Shown: positions 54,813 through 63,938, numbered from the stretch's first letter. The stretch is DNA of 64,000 bases from an uncultured Acetobacteraceae bacterium (GCA_903907955.1 CAIVPZ010000020.1:1-64000), one strand, 5' to 3'. Program-made: numbers and translations. Notes: generated by a model not told the origin, from the sequence alone.

Positions 54813-55853
54813 ATGCACGACGTCCCTTCCGGCGCGCGGTCCGCGACGCCTCCTGGACCTGCCCAAGGGCACGGTGCGGGCCTCCCCCCCCAGGCCGAGG
54901 CGACGCAGGTGCTCCGGGTGGGCACAAGGGGCTCGCCGCTGGCATTGGTGCAGACCCGCGCCTTCGTCGCCTCGCTGCGGGAATTCAGCCCGGCGCTGCG
55001 TGACCCGGCCAGCATCGACGAACTCATCATCAAAACCAGCGGCGACACCAGCCAGGACAGCGGCCAGCGCCTCGCCGATATCGGGGGCAAGGGGCTGTGG
55101 GCCAAGGAAATCCATGAGGCGCTGCTGGACCGGCGGATCGATTTCGCGGTGCACAGCCTGAAGGACCTCGAGACCGAACTGCCGCCCGGCGTGGTGCTGG
55201 CCGCCACGCTGAAGCGCGAGGACAACCGCGACGCGGTGATCCTCGGCCCGCGCTGCGGCGCGGTCGATCCGGCGCAGCCGCTGGCGGCGCTGCCGGTGGG
55301 CGCGGTGATCGGCTCCAGCTCGGTGCGCCGGCAGTCGCAATTGCTGCACGCCCGGCCGGACCTGAAGGTGACCACCCTGCGCGGCAACGTGCAGACCCGC
55401 ATGGACAAGGTGCGCGACGGGGTGTGCGATGCCACCCTGCTGGCCCTGGCCGGCATGCGCCGGCTCGGCCTCGACCAGCACGCCTCGCTGGTGCTCGACG
55501 CCGAGGTGATGCTGCCGGCGGCCTGCCAGGGCATCGTCGGGGTTACGGCGCGGGCCGGCGATGCCGATCTGCTGGCGCTGCTGGCGGCGGTCGAGGACCC
55601 GGCGGCGCGCGCGGCGGCCGAGGCCGAGCGCGCCCTGCTGGGCGAACTCGACGGCACCTGCCGCACGCCGATCGCCGCCCATGCCCGCCTGCTGCCGAAC
55701 GGCGAGGTGCACCTGATCGCCCTGGTGGCGCGCGCCGACGGCACCTTCCTGCTCCGGCGCGAGGCGACCGGGCCACGCGCCGACGCCGCCCGGCTTGGCC
55801 GCGATCTCGGCCGCAGCCTGCGCGCCGACAGCCCGCGGGACATCTTCGGATGA
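54813..55853 (+). CDS. hemC: Hydroxymethylbilane synthase (porphobilinogen deaminase)
   Basis: A 346-residue enzyme that links four porphobilinogens into hydroxymethylbilane. RVGTRGSPLALVQT starts the conserved part at about residue 35. ADIGGKGLWAKEI, VHSLKD and SSSVRRQSQL are active-site segments. The dipyrromethane cofactor is held by the cysteine in GELDGTCRTPIAAHA. The first 30 residues are proline- and glycine-rich and unusual, so a later start cannot be excluded. It heads a four-gene heme-linked operon. Confidence 0.94.
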   Translation: MHDVPSGARSATPPGPAQGHGAGLPPQAEATQVLRVGTRGSPLALVQTRAFVASLREFSPALRDPASIDELIIKTSGDTSQDSGQRLADIGGKGLWAKEIHEALLDRRIDFAVHSLKDLETELPPGVVLAATLKREDNRDAVILGPRCGAVDPAQPLAALPVGAVIGSSSVRRQSQLLHARPDLKVTTLRGNVQTRMDKVRDGVCDATLLALAGMRRLGLDQHASLVLDAEVMLPAACQGIVGVTARAGDADLLALLAAVEDPAARAAAEAERALLGELDGTCRTPIAAHARLLPNGEVHLIALVARADGTFLLRREATGPRADAARLGRDLGRSLRADSPRDIFG

Positions 55854-55863
55854 GCCGGCGGCG

Positions 55864-56577
55864 GTGAGCGTGCCGGCCGGGTCTGGACTTTCAGTGTTGG
55901 TGACCCGGCCACAACCCGGCGCGGCCGAGACGGCGCGCCGGCTGACCGGAATGGGACGCAAGCCGGTGGTGGCGCCGGTGATCGAGATCGTGCAGCTGGC
56001 GCCGCGGCTGCCGCCGCCCGGCGAGCTTCAGGCGGTGCTGGCCACCAGCGGCAACGCCATCGCCGCGCTGGCCGGCCATGCCGAATTGCCGCTGCTGGCG
56101 GTGGGCGATGCCACCGCGGCCAAGGCGCGGGCGCGCGGCTTCACGGTGGTGCACAGCGCCGGCCGTGACGCGGCGGCGCTGGGTGAACTGGCCGCCCGGA
56201 TGTGCGACCCCGGCGGGCTGCCGCTGCTGTTCGCCAGCCAGCAGAACCAGGGACGCCCGCTGGTGCGGGCCTTGCGCGCGGCCGGGTTCACCGTGCTGCA
56301 CCGCAGCGCCTATGCCGCCCGCGCCGTGCCGGTGCTGCCGGAGCCGGCGCGCGCCGCCCTCGGCGCGCGCACGGTTTCCGCCGTGCTGTTCTTCTCACCG
56401 GCGACTGCACGGGCCTTCGTGGCCTTGGCCGCCGCGCTGCCGGCCGAGCTGTTCGCGCAGGTCGACGCCCTGGCCATCTCGCCTCCCGCCGCGGCGGCGC
56501 TGGCGCCGTTGCCGTGGCGGAGCATCCGTGTCGCCGCCGCTCCGAACCAGGACGAATTGTTAGGGCTTCTGCCATGA
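55864..56577 (+). CDS. hemD: Uroporphyrinogen-III synthase
   Basis: A 237-residue enzyme that closes and inverts the D ring of hydroxymethylbilane. The family is poorly conserved. VLVTRPQPGAAETARRL near the N-terminus, VLATSGNAI and AVLFFSPATARAF are the recognisable parts. It lies 10 bp after hemC. The GTG at 55864 is used because no ATG fits. Its stop overlaps the next gene's ATG (CATGA). Position between hemC and hemY makes the call secure. Confidence 0.88.
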   Translation: MSVPAGSGLSVLVTRPQPGAAETARRLTGMGRKPVVAPVIEIVQLAPRLPPPGELQAVLATSGNAIAALAGHAELPLLAVGDATAAKARARGFTVVHSAGRDAAALGELAARMCDPGGLPLLFASQQNQGRPLVRALRAAGFTVLHRSAYAARAVPVLPEPARAALGARTVSAVLFFSPATARAFVALAAALPAELFAQVDALAISPPAAAALAPLPWRSIRVAAAPNQDELLGLLP

Positions 56578-57722
56578 TCGATCTCGCCCCCGACGCGCCG
56601 CCGCCGCCGAAATCCGCCAAGGGGCCGCCCGGACCGCCCCGGCCGGAGCCGCGCAAGGCCCTGCCGCCATCCGCGCACCCGCACCCGCGCAAGCGGGGGC
56701 TGCTCGGCACGGTGGTGCTGCTGGGCTTCGTCGTTACCGCGGCGGGCGGCGCCGCGCTGTGGCAGCAGCAGCAGGAGATCGCCGCGCGCCTCCAGCCGGC
56801 ACCGGCCGGGGCGGTGCCGGACGGCCGGCTCGACACCCTGCAGCAGCGCCTCGCGCAGCTTGAGCAGCGGGCTGCCCCGACGCCGCTCGCGCCGCTCGAG
56901 CACCGGCTCGGCGTGTTGCAGGAGCGGCTGGCCCAGCTTGAGCAGCGCCCCGCCCCGGCGCCGGATGCCACGCTGGACGAGCGGCTGGGCACCGTCGAGC
57001 AGCGCCTGACGCAGCTTGAGCAGCGCCCCGCCGCGCCGCCGCTCGCCCCGCTGGAGGACCGGCTGGGCACGCTGGAGCAGCGCCTGACCCAGCTTGAGCA
57101 GCATCCCGCCGCGGCGCCGCCCGCCCCGCTGGAGGACCGGCTGGGTGCGGTCGAGCAGCGCCTGGCGCAGTTTGAACAACGCCCCGGCGCGCCGGTCGTC
57201 GCCATGCCGGATGTGCGGCCGCTGGAGCAGCGGCTGGCCCAGGCCGAGCAGGCGATCAGCACCGGCGCCGCCCGCGCCGCCCGGCTTCAGGCCATCAGCG
57301 CGGCGCTCGATGCGGGCCGGCCGCTCGGCGACATCCCCGGCGCCCCGCCGGCGCTGGCGCGGTTCAGTGCCGCCGGCCCGCCCACCGCGGCGTCGCTGCG
57401 GCTGGCCTTTCCCGCCGCCGCCGCCGCTGCCTTGCAGGCCAGCGACCCCGCCACCGCCGGGCTGACCCTGCCCTGGCGTATGTGGCAGCAGGTGCAGACC
57501 CTGCTGACCATCCGGCAGGGCGACAAGATCCTGGTCGGCACCCCGGCGGCGAGCGTGCTGGCGCAGGCACAGGCGCGGCTCGACGCCGGCGACCTCGCCG
57601 GCGCGGTGGCCACGCTGGACCAGCTTGATGCCGCCGCGGCGAAACCGATCGCCGGCTGGCGGGAACAGGCGCAGTCGCTGCTCGATGCCCGGGCGGCGCT
57701 GGCCGGACTGGCGCACTCGTGA
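56574..57722 (+). CDS. Mitofilin/Mic60-like membrane protein
   Basis: A 382-residue protein. A proline-rich cytosolic N-terminus leads into one transmembrane helix (about 44-62, LLGTVVLLGFVVTAAGGAAL). A long coiled coil of five imperfect repeats, each about 32 residues with RLGTLEQRLTQLEQ, follows, and then a helical C-terminal domain. This is the layout of alphaproteobacterial Mic60, which is typically encoded between hemD and hemY and shapes intracytoplasmic or inner membranes. Overlaps with both neighbours (ATGA, TGATG) show translational coupling. Confidence 0.72.
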   Translation: MIDLAPDAPPPPKSAKGPPGPPRPEPRKALPPSAHPHPRKRGLLGTVVLLGFVVTAAGGAALWQQQQEIAARLQPAPAGAVPDGRLDTLQQRLAQLEQRAAPTPLAPLEHRLGVLQERLAQLEQRPAPAPDATLDERLGTVEQRLTQLEQRPAAPPLAPLEDRLGTLEQRLTQLEQHPAAAPPAPLEDRLGAVEQRLAQFEQRPGAPVVAMPDVRPLEQRLAQAEQAISTGAARAARLQAISAALDAGRPLGDIPGAPPALARFSAAGPPTAASLRLAFPAAAAAALQASDPATAGLTLPWRMWQQVQTLLTIRQGDKILVGTPAASVLAQAQARLDAGDLAGAVATLDQLDAAAAKPIAGWREQAQSLLDARAALAGLAHS

Positions 57723-58996
57723 TGTTGCAATCCTTTCTCCTGGTCATCGGCTTTTCCGTCGCGGTGGCGGTCTCCTGGTGGGTCGCCGGCCTGCCGGGTC
57801 ATGTCAGCGCGACCGTCGCCGGGTTGTCCTTCGAAGCCTCGGCCCCGGTCGCCATCGCCGTGCTGGCCGTCTTCGTGCTGGTGGTGCACCTGCTGCTGCG
57901 TCTGCTGGCCGGGCTGGTTCACCTGCCGGGCCGGGTCGGTGGCTGGAAAGCCCGCCGCCGCCGCGGCTCCGGCGACGATGCGGTGTCGCACACCCTGGTG
58001 GCACTGGCCGCCGGCGAGCCGAAGGAAGCGCTGCACGAGGCCGAGCGGGCCCGCCAGTTGCTGGGCGACACGCCGCAGACCCTGCTGCTGGCCGCCGAGT
58101 CGCACCGCCTCGCCGGCGAGCACGACGTTGCCGAGCAGATCTACGAAACCATGTCGGAGCGCGAGGACGCCGCCTTCCTCGGCCTGCGCGGACTGTTCCG
58201 TCAGGCGATGGCGCGCGAGGAGTGGGAAAACGCGGCGGAGATCGCCCGCCGGGCCGAAGCCGCGCACCCGGGCGGCACCTGGCTGCGCGTCGAGCGGGAG
58301 CAACTCGCCGTGCGTATCGGCAACTGGGATGAGGCGCTGGCGCTCGCCGGTCCCGATGCGCCGGTGGCCGATTTCGCCACCGCCGCGGCGCTGGCGGAGG
58401 CCGATCCGGTCGCGGCGATGAAGCTCGCGCGCCGCGCCTGGAAGGCCGATCCCGGCCTGACGCCGGCGGCGCTGGCCTTCGCCCGGCTGCTGCGCCGGGT
58501 CGGCCGGGACTCGCGGGCGAAGGACGTGGTGCGCCAGGCCTGGACGGCATCGCCCCATCCCGATCTGGCGGCGTTCATGCTGGAGGAGGTCACCAACCAG
58601 CTGGAGCGGGTGAAGGTGGCGACGCGGCTGGTGGAGCGGAACCGGGCGCACGTGGAAAGCCACTTCCTGCTGGCGCGGGAATGCCTGGCCGCCGGCCTGA
58701 CCGGTGAGGCGCGGCGCCACGCCGAGGACGCCCGCCGGGCCGGGCTGACCCAGAAGCGGCTGTGGCTGCTGCTGGCCGACATCGAGGTGGAAGACCGCGG
58801 CGAGACCGAGGTCGGCCGCATGGCCCAGCGCGACGCCCTGCGCAAAGCCGCCGCGGCGGAACCGGACTCGGCCTGGCGCTGCGAGAATTGCGGGACGGTG
58901 CAGGCGGGGTGGCTGGCAGCCTGTCCAGCCTGCCAAACGGCCGGGCGCATCCGCTGGGGCGGCGCGGCGCGGCTGGTGCTGCCGGGGCCGGAGTAA
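57722..58996 (+). CDS. hemY: HemY-domain TPR membrane protein
   Basis: A 424-residue protein with two N-terminal transmembrane helices (about 4-24 and 39-64) and a long TPR-like helical part (LVALAAGEPKEALHEAERAR and similar). This matches the HemY_N family, named for its place in heme operons and without a proven catalytic role. The C-terminus carries a zinc-ribbon-like pair CENCG and CPAC. The ATG overlaps the upstream stop (TGATG). Its own stop TAA is part of the GTAAGG end of repeat A6. Confidence 0.88.
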   Translation: MLQSFLLVIGFSVAVAVSWWVAGLPGHVSATVAGLSFEASAPVAIAVLAVFVLVVHLLLRLLAGLVHLPGRVGGWKARRRRGSGDDAVSHTLVALAAGEPKEALHEAERARQLLGDTPQTLLLAAESHRLAGEHDVAEQIYETMSEREDAAFLGLRGLFRQAMAREEWENAAEIARRAEAAHPGGTWLRVEREQLAVRIGNWDEALALAGPDAPVADFATAAALAEADPVAAMKLARRAWKADPGLTPAALAFARLLRRVGRDSRAKDVVRQAWTASPHPDLAAFMLEEVTNQLERVKVATRLVERNRAHVESHFLLARECLAAGLTGEARRHAEDARRAGLTQKRLWLLLADIEVEDRGETEVGRMAQRDALRKAAAAEPDSAWRCENCGTVQAGWLAACPACQTAGRIRWGGAARLVLPGPE

Positions 58997-59080
58997 GGAA
59001 GGCCAGGGGCTTTGCCCCTGGACCCGCCAGGGGTCCACCGACCCCTGGCGGGTCCAGGGCAGCGCCCTGGCCTTCCTTAC
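58993..59080. repeat. Family A repeat, copy A6: two units head to head, 88-bp palindrome
   Basis: It reads GTAAGGAAGGCCAGGG at the left end and CCCTGGCCTTCCTTAC at the right end, with GGACCCGCCAGGGGTC and its complement meeting around a CACC loop. The whole can fold into one long stem. The TAA near the left end is the hemY stop (58994-58996). The TAA near the right end, read on the other strand, is the stop of the M23 peptidase gene (59077-59079). Confidence 0.9.
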
Positions 59081-59592
59081 CTCGCCCGCGCCACCTCCAG
59101 CGTCTCCCGCGAAGCCGGCGCAAGCTGGCATGAGGCCAGGGCGAGGGCTGGTTTCGGGTCCACGGGGCGGTCGTCGATGCGCACTTCGAAGTGCAGGTGC
59201 GGTGTGGTGGCGTGGCCGGTGGCGCCGACGCGGCCCAGCAGGCTGCCCGCCTCGACCATGCTGCCGGGGTGCAGGCCGGGCGCGAAGGCCGACAGGTGGC
59301 CGTAGCGGGTGACGGCGCCGCCCGGGTGAGCAACGTCCACCATGTTTCCATAGCCGAAGAAGCGTCCGGCAAACACCACTGTGCCGGCGGCGGCGGCCCG
59401 CACCGGCGAGCCTTGCGGGGCCAGCAGGTCGATGCCGGGGTGCCCGCCGGAAACGAAGCCGCGGCCGACCGCCTTCAGGGCGGCGGTCGGCATGATCATG
59501 TCCGAACAGTGCGGCGCCGCGGCAAAGGCGGGCGCTGCCGTCAGGTTCAGGACCAGGATCACGATCGTGAGAAGTAAGGTTTTGTGATGCAT
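59077..59592 (-). CDS. M23-family metallopeptidase, secreted
   Basis: A 171-residue LytM-domain peptidase. A signal peptide LLLTIVILVLNLTAAPAFA is followed directly by the catalytic domain. Zinc ligands are the His and Asp of GGHPGIDLLAP, with HLHFEV as the second motif. It lacks any cell-wall-binding domain. It probably trims peptidoglycan cross-links. It converges on hemY and takes its stop codon from repeat A6. A second M23 gene lies 51 bp upstream in the same direction. Confidence 0.88.
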   Translation of the reverse strand: MHHKTLLLTIVILVLNLTAAPAFAAAPHCSDMIMPTAALKAVGRGFVSGGHPGIDLLAPQGSPVRAAAAGTVVFAGRFFGYGNMVDVAHPGGAVTRYGHLSAFAPGLHPGSMVEAGSLLGRVGATGHATTPHLHFEVRIDDRPVDPKPALALASCQLAPASRETLEVARAR

Positions 59593-59643
59593 GACGGCCG
59601 CCTACCATGCATGCCGGCCATGCGCCAGATGAAAGTGTTACAG

Positions 59644-60165
59644 TCAGCAAGAATTCGTGTGCAGGTGGAGCGCCGGATCGACCGGGTTTCCGTCGATGCG
59701 GAGTTCGAAATGCAGGTGGGTACCGCTGGTGATGCCGCTGCGCCCGATCCGGCCGATGCGGTCGCCGGCCGCCACCCGGCTGCTGCCGGTGGCGATGGCG
59801 GGGGCGACGCTGCCGAGATGGGCATAGCGGGTGATGAAGCCGTGGCCGGGCGGGCCGTGGGCGATATCGACCTCCAGGCCGGAGGAGCCGAGGTGACGCA
59901 CGGCGACCACCTGGCCGGCGGCGGCGGCGCCGACCCAGGTGCCGGCGGGGGCGGGCAGGTCAATGCCGTTGTGGAACAGGGCGGCGTGCAGGCCGATGGC
60001 GTGGCGGGCACCGAACGGCGAGGAAATGCAGGCGCCGGGCACCGGCAGGCGCAGTTCGATGCCGCCGGGCAGCCCGGCCGGAAGGGCGTTGTGCGGCTCC
60101 GGCTGCGCCTGGGCCGGGTGCCCCAGCGTCAGCGCCAGCAGAACGAGCATGGCCGGCTTGCGCAT
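59644..60165 (-). CDS. M23-family metallopeptidase, secreted
   Basis: A 173-residue LytM-domain peptidase, a paralogue of the downstream gene. A signal peptide (AMLVLLALTLGHPAQA) precedes PVPGACISSPFGARHAIG. The zinc motif is FHNGIDLPAP, with the asparagine-glycine spacing normal for the family, and HLHFELRIDG is the second. The ATG at 60165 is used; the frame extends to 60222, but that would put charged residues before the signal. Two adjacent peptidases suggest duplication. Confidence 0.88.
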   Translation of the reverse strand: MRKPAMLVLLALTLGHPAQAQPEPHNALPAGLPGGIELRLPVPGACISSPFGARHAIGLHAALFHNGIDLPAPAGTWVGAAAAGQVVAVRHLGSSGLEVDIAHGPPGHGFITRYAHLGSVAPAIATGSSRVAAGDRIGRIGRSGITSGTHLHFELRIDGNPVDPALHLHTNSC

Positions 60166-60261
60166 GTCCCTGTCCTCTCGCGTGGCTGGCTTGCCATCCT
60201 GGCGGCCGCTCGCGCAACGCAACGGGGTTTTCTATCGTTCGGGCGAACGAAACGAGGGTGC

Positions 60262-60534
60262 ATGAGCCTGGTCGCCGGAATTCCCGCCTGCACCGCGGAG
60301 CTGCGGGGCCATATCGGGCATGCCGGCCCGTCGCGCTGCCGCGCCATGCCGGTCCTGCTGCCGCCGGACGGGACCATCGAGGCGGTGCGCGTTGCCACCG
60401 CGCCCGGCTGGGCCTTTGGCGTGCAGTGGCACCCGGAATGGCATTACGCCGGCAATGCGGACAGCATGGCGATCTTCCGTGCGTTCGGCGCGGCGTGCCG
60501 GGCCTATGCCACCGGCCGGCGCAAGGCGGCCTGA
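60262..60534 (+). pseudogene. C26 glutamine amidotransferase (PuuD-like) with internal in-frame deletion
   Basis: A 90-residue frame. The first 33 residues (MSLVAGIPACTAELRGH and on to MPVLLPP) match the N-terminus of gamma-glutamyl-gamma-aminobutyrate hydrolases. The rest (DGTIEAVRVATAPGWAFGVQ, then WHPEW, to the end) matches their C-terminus with the catalytic histidine and glutamate. About 150 middle residues, including the nucleophile cysteine region, are gone, yet the reading frame is kept. GAGGG lies just before the ATG. It is probably inactive, unless it survives as a small protein. Confidence 0.7.
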
Positions 60535-60548
60535 GGCACGGCCCGGGA

Positions 60549-62429
60549 TCAGATCTGCACCCGCACGCCCAGTTCCACCACCCGGTCGCTGGGAATGCGG
60601 AAGAACTCGGTGGCGGACACCGCATTGCGCGCCATCACCAGGAACAGCCAGAGCCGCCAGAGCGGCAGCCGCGGCACCGTCGCCGCCACCAGCGTTTCGC
60701 GGCCGAGGAAGTAGCTGGCCTGCATCGGGTCGAAATCCACCCCCAGGGCGCGCAGCCCGGCCAGGTCGCGCGGGATGTTGGGGCTTTCCATGAAGCCGTA
60801 GCGGGTCACCACCCGGTGGATGCCGGGCGCCAGCTCCTCGACCGTGGTGCGCTCCGCCTGCGGCACGTCCGGCACATCCAGGTTGAGCACGGTGACGAAC
60901 AGCACCCGCTCGTGCAGCACCTTGTTGTGCTTCAGGTTGTGCAGCAGCGCGCCGGGCACGTAGTCCGGGTTGCCGGTGAGGAACACCGCCATCCCCGGCA
61001 CCCGCACGGTGCGCGACTGCGGCAGCCGGGCGAGGAAGCTGGCGAGTGGCAGGCTGTCCTGCCGCCAGCGCGCCAGCAGCAGGTCGCGGCCCTGCTTCCA
61101 CGAGGTCATGACCCCGATGAGCAGCACGCCGAACGCCAGCGGCACCCAGCCGCCCTCCGGCACCTTCACCACGTTGGCGGCGAAGAACACCGTGTCGAGC
61201 ACGAACAGCGGACCGAACACCGCGGCCACCGCCGGGCGGGACCAGCCGAACTGGCGGCGGAACACCACTGCGGCCAGCAGGCAGGTGCACAGAAACGTGC
61301 CGGTGACCGCGATGCCATAGGCGGCGGCCAGCGAATCACTGGTGCGGAAGGCAAACACCAGCAGCAGCACGCCAATGGCAAGCGCCATGTTGATCTGCGG
61401 GACGTAGATCTGTCCCTCCTCGGTCGCGCTGGTGTGGCTCACCTCCAGGCGCGGCAGGAAGCCGAGTTGCACGCACTGGCGCGCCATCGAGTAGGCGCCC
61501 GAGATCACCGACTGGCTGGCGATGACGGTCGCGGCGGTGGCGAGCACCACCAGCGGCAGGCGGATCGCTTCGGGGGCGAGCAGGTAGAACGGGTTCTCGA
61601 CCGCCGCGTTGTCGGCCAGCACCAGCGCCCCCTGGCCGAAATAGTTGAGCACCAGCGACGGCAGCACATAGAACGTCCAGGCCACCCGGATGGGCTGGCG
61701 GCCGAAATGGCCCATGTCGGCATACAGCGCCTCGGCGCCGGTGACCGCGAGCACGACGGCGCCGAGGGTGAAGAACGCCACCCAACGGTCCTCCAGCACC
61801 AGCTGGAACGCAAAGACGGGCGACAGAGCCTGCAGAACCATGGGGTTGTGCATCACCTGGACCAAGCCGAGTCCGCCGATGACCAGGAACCATACCGCCA
61901 TCACCGGGCCGAACACGCGGCCGACCATGGCGGTGCCCTTCCATTGCAGGGCGAACAGCAGGACGATGACGACACAGGAGATCGGCAGGACGTAATCGCG
62001 AAATTGCGTGGTTGAAACGTCCAGGCCCTCGACCGCCGACAGAACGGAAATCGCCGGGGTTATCATGCCGTCGCCGAAAAACAGGCAGGCGCCGCTGATG
62101 CCAATCAGGGAGAGCACGCGGCGGGTCTGATCGCCGGCGGAAACCCGCTGGGCCAGTGCCATGAGGGCCAGGATGCCACCCTCGCCGCGGTTGTCGGCGC
62201 GCATGATCAACGTCACATACTTGACCGTCACGATCAGCACCAGCGACCAGAAGATCATCGACAGGATGCCAAGCACTTCCAGGTCGGTGATGCCGCCCGG
62301 TTTCAGGTGCTCCATACTGGCTTTGAAGGCATAGAGCGGGCTGGTGCCGATGTCGCCATAGACGATGCCGAGCACGCCCAGCACCGCGCCAAATCGCAGC
62401 TTCCTTGGGGCGGCGGAGGCGATGTTCAT
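60549..62429 (-). CDS. kup: Potassium uptake protein Kup
   Basis: A 626-residue K+/H+ symporter of the KUP/HAK family. [16 protein letters not shown] (21-36) is the family signature, and twelve helices follow to about residue 460. [18 protein letters not shown] is also diagnostic. The C-terminal cytosolic part has [20 protein letters not shown]. Length is normal. Kup serves potassium uptake at low pH and high osmolarity. It is alone on its strand; the start at 62429 is clear. Confidence 0.96.
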   Translation of the reverse strand: MNIASAAPRKLRFGAVLGVLGIVYGDIGTSPLYAFKASMEHLKPGGITDLEVLGILSMIFWSLVLIVTVKYVTLIMRADNRGEGGILALMALAQRVSAGDQTRRVLSLIGISGACLFFGDGMITPAISVLSAVEGLDVSTTQFRDYVLPISCVVIVLLFALQWKGTAMVGRVFGPVMAVWFLVIGGLGLVQVMHNPMVLQALSPVFAFQLVLEDRWVAFFTLGAVVLAVTGAEALYADMGHFGRQPIRVAWTFYVLPSLVLNYFGQGALVLADNAAVENPFYLLAPEAIRLPLVVLATAATVIASQSVISGAYSMARQCVQLGFLPRLEVSHTSATEEGQIYVPQINMALAIGVLLLVFAFRTSDSLAAAYGIAVTGTFLCTCLLAAVVFRRQFGWSRPAVAAVFGPLFVLDTVFFAANVVKVPEGGWVPLAFGVLLIGVMTSWKQGRDLLLARWRQDSLPLASFLARLPQSRTVRVPGMAVFLTGNPDYVPGALLHNLKHNKVLHERVLFVTVLNLDVPDVPQAERTTVEELAPGIHRVVTRYGFMESPNIPRDLAGLRALGVDFDPMQASYFLGRETLVAATVPRLPLWRLWLFLVMARNAVSATEFFRIPSDRVVELGVRVQI

Positions 62430-62509
62430 CGGACGGCGCTTCGCATGGATGGCCCCCTGCTGCCGTGGGATCGGCGCGGACGGATACGCCTGGGGGCGGG
62501 GCGGTGCAA

Positions 62510-62572
62510 GTAAGGAAGGCCAGGGGCGCTGCCCCTGGACCCCGCCAAGGGGCAGTGGCCCCTTGGAACCCG
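62510..62572 (+). repeat. Family A repeat, copy A7
   Basis: The cleanest single copy: GTAAGGAAGGCCAGGGG, stem CCAGGGGCGCTGCCCCTGG, linker ACCCCG, stem CCAAGGGGCAGTGGCCCCTTGG. It lies between the yggS stop and the kup start, so it is placed to end the yggS transcript. Confidence 0.9.
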
Positions 62573-62607
62573 CTCCTTTTTCAGGATTGTTTTTTCAGGG
62601 GGCGGAG

Positions 62608-62619
62608 ATGTTGCAACAT
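62608..62619. promoter_or_regulatory. Perfect 12-bp palindrome ATGTTGCAACAT
   Basis: A perfect palindrome in an A/T-richer patch between copy A7 and the yggS stop, about 180 bp upstream of kup. It could be an operator, but no related site was seen in the window and no regulator is suggested. Confidence 0.25.
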
Positions 62620-62671
62620 TTCCTTACTCTTCATGCAATACAACCTGCAATGTAATGGGGCGACCCATTGC

Positions 62672-63355
62672 CTATGCCGGCCGTGTTCCGAAGATGGCAC
62701 TGCCGAGGCGGACATGGGTGGCGCCCTGGGCGATGGCGGTTTCGTAGTCGGCGGACATGCCCATCGACACCACCCTCAGCCCGTGCCGGGCGGCGCACCC
62801 GGCCAGCCAGGCGAAATGCGCGGCCGGATCGGCGTCGAGCGGCGGGATGCACATCAGCCCGGTCAGGGCGGCGCCGAAACGGGCCTGGCAGGTTTCGATG
62901 AAGGCATCGGCGCCGGCGCGCGGGATGCCGGATTTCTGCGCCTCGTCGCCCACATTCACCTGCACCAGCAGGTCCGGGGCGCGGCCTTCCCGGGCGATGG
63001 CGTCTTCCAGCGCGTCGGCCAGGCGGGGGCGGTCGAGGGTTTCGATCACGTCGGCCACGCGCACCGCCTCCCGCGCCTTGTTGGTCTGCAGGCCGCCGAT
63101 AATGTGCAGGCGGAGCCTGGGATTGGCGGCGCGGAGCGGGAGAAACTTGCCGGCGGCTTCCTGCACGCGGTTCTCGCCGAACACGGTCTGGCCGGCGGCG
63201 ACCGCGGCGGCGACCGCCGCGGCGGGGTGGGTTTTCGACACCGCGACCAGGGTGACATCCTGGGGCAGGCGGCCGGCCTGTCGCGCGGCGGCGGCGATGC
63301 GGTCGCGCACGCAGGCGAGATTGGCGGCAATCTCGGACGGGGAGAGTTCGGTCAT
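62672..63355 (-). CDS. yggS: Pyridoxal phosphate homeostasis protein (YggS/PROSC family)
   Basis: A 227-residue TIM-barrel PLP-binding protein that buffers free PLP. The cofactor lysine is in VTLVAVSKTHP, FGENRVQEA follows, then HIIGGLQTNKAR and the C-terminal SMGMSADYETAIAQG with the phosphate-binding loop HVRLGSAIFG. Length is normal. Its ATG shares two bases with the divergent ThiE-like gene's ATG. Confidence 0.94.
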   Translation of the reverse strand: MTELSPSEIAANLACVRDRIAAAARQAGRLPQDVTLVAVSKTHPAAAVAAAVAAGQTVFGENRVQEAAGKFLPLRAANPRLRLHIIGGLQTNKAREAVRVADVIETLDRPRLADALEDAIAREGRAPDLLVQVNVGDEAQKSGIPRAGADAFIETCQARFGAALTGLMCIPPLDADPAAHFAWLAGCAARHGLRVVSMGMSADYETAIAQGATHVRLGSAIFGTRPA

Positions 63356-63938
63356 GGACCAGAGGCTTGTCGGCTGGGCGCGCGCGGTCAAGTCGCGACA
63401 GCGGGCGCGCGGCGCGCCGGTGCTGTGGCTGTTCACCGATGCGCGGCGGCTGGCCGACCCGCTGGCGGCGGCGATGGCGCTGCCGCGGGGCCTGGGCGGG
63501 GTGGTGCTGCGGCATGATGCCGCGCCCGGGCGCGCGGCGCTGGGGCGGGCGCTGGCAGGTGTGTGCCGGGCGCGCGGGCTGGCGCTGGCGGTGGCCGGGG
63601 ACTGGCGGCTGGCGGCGGCGCTGCGGGCCGGGTTGCACCTGCGCGGCGGGCGGCGGCCGGCGGGCGCGCCGCGATGGCTGCGCGGGCTGACCAGCTCGGC
63701 GCATGGCGTGGCGGAGGTGCGGCGGGCGCGGCGGCAGGGGGCGCTGGCGTTTCTCTCGCCTGCCTTCGCAACCGCGAGCCATCCGGGGGCGGCGGGGCTG
63801 GGGCCGTGCCGGTGGGGGCTGGCGGCGCGGCGCGGCGGCGTTGCCAACGCGGCGGCGGCGCTGGGCGGGATCGACGGGCGGCGGGTGCGGCGGCTGCCGG
63901 GGTGCGCCGCGGCGGGGGCGCTCGGGGCGCTGGTGTGA
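63354..63938 (+). CDS. Thiamine-phosphate-synthase-like protein
   Basis: A 194-residue small TIM-barrel-like protein. PVLWLFTDARRLADP at the N-terminus and GVVLRHD match the first strands of ThiE-type enzymes. GLTSSAHGVAEVRRAR holds the mid-barrel helix. AALGGIDGRRVRRLPG, with an alanine-rich ending, is the phosphate-binding end of ThiE. Several ThiE catalytic residues are not obvious, so true thiamine synthase activity is doubtful; TenI-like divergence is possible. GGGAGAG precedes the ATG. Confidence 0.65.
   Translation: MDQRLVGWARAVKSRQRARGAPVLWLFTDARRLADPLAAAMALPRGLGGVVLRHDAAPGRAALGRALAGVCRARGLALAVAGDWRLAAALRAGLHLRGGRRPAGAPRWLRGLTSSAHGVAEVRRARRQGALAFLSPAFATASHPGAAGLGPCRWGLAARRGGVANAAAALGGIDGRRVRRLPGCAAAGALGALV

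Noticed and set aside
59584-60534. A single 316-codon protein ending in the C26 amidotransferase fragment
   Set aside because: Its first two thirds are antisense to the M23 peptidase gene; the supported start is the ATG at 60262 with its own ribosome-binding site.
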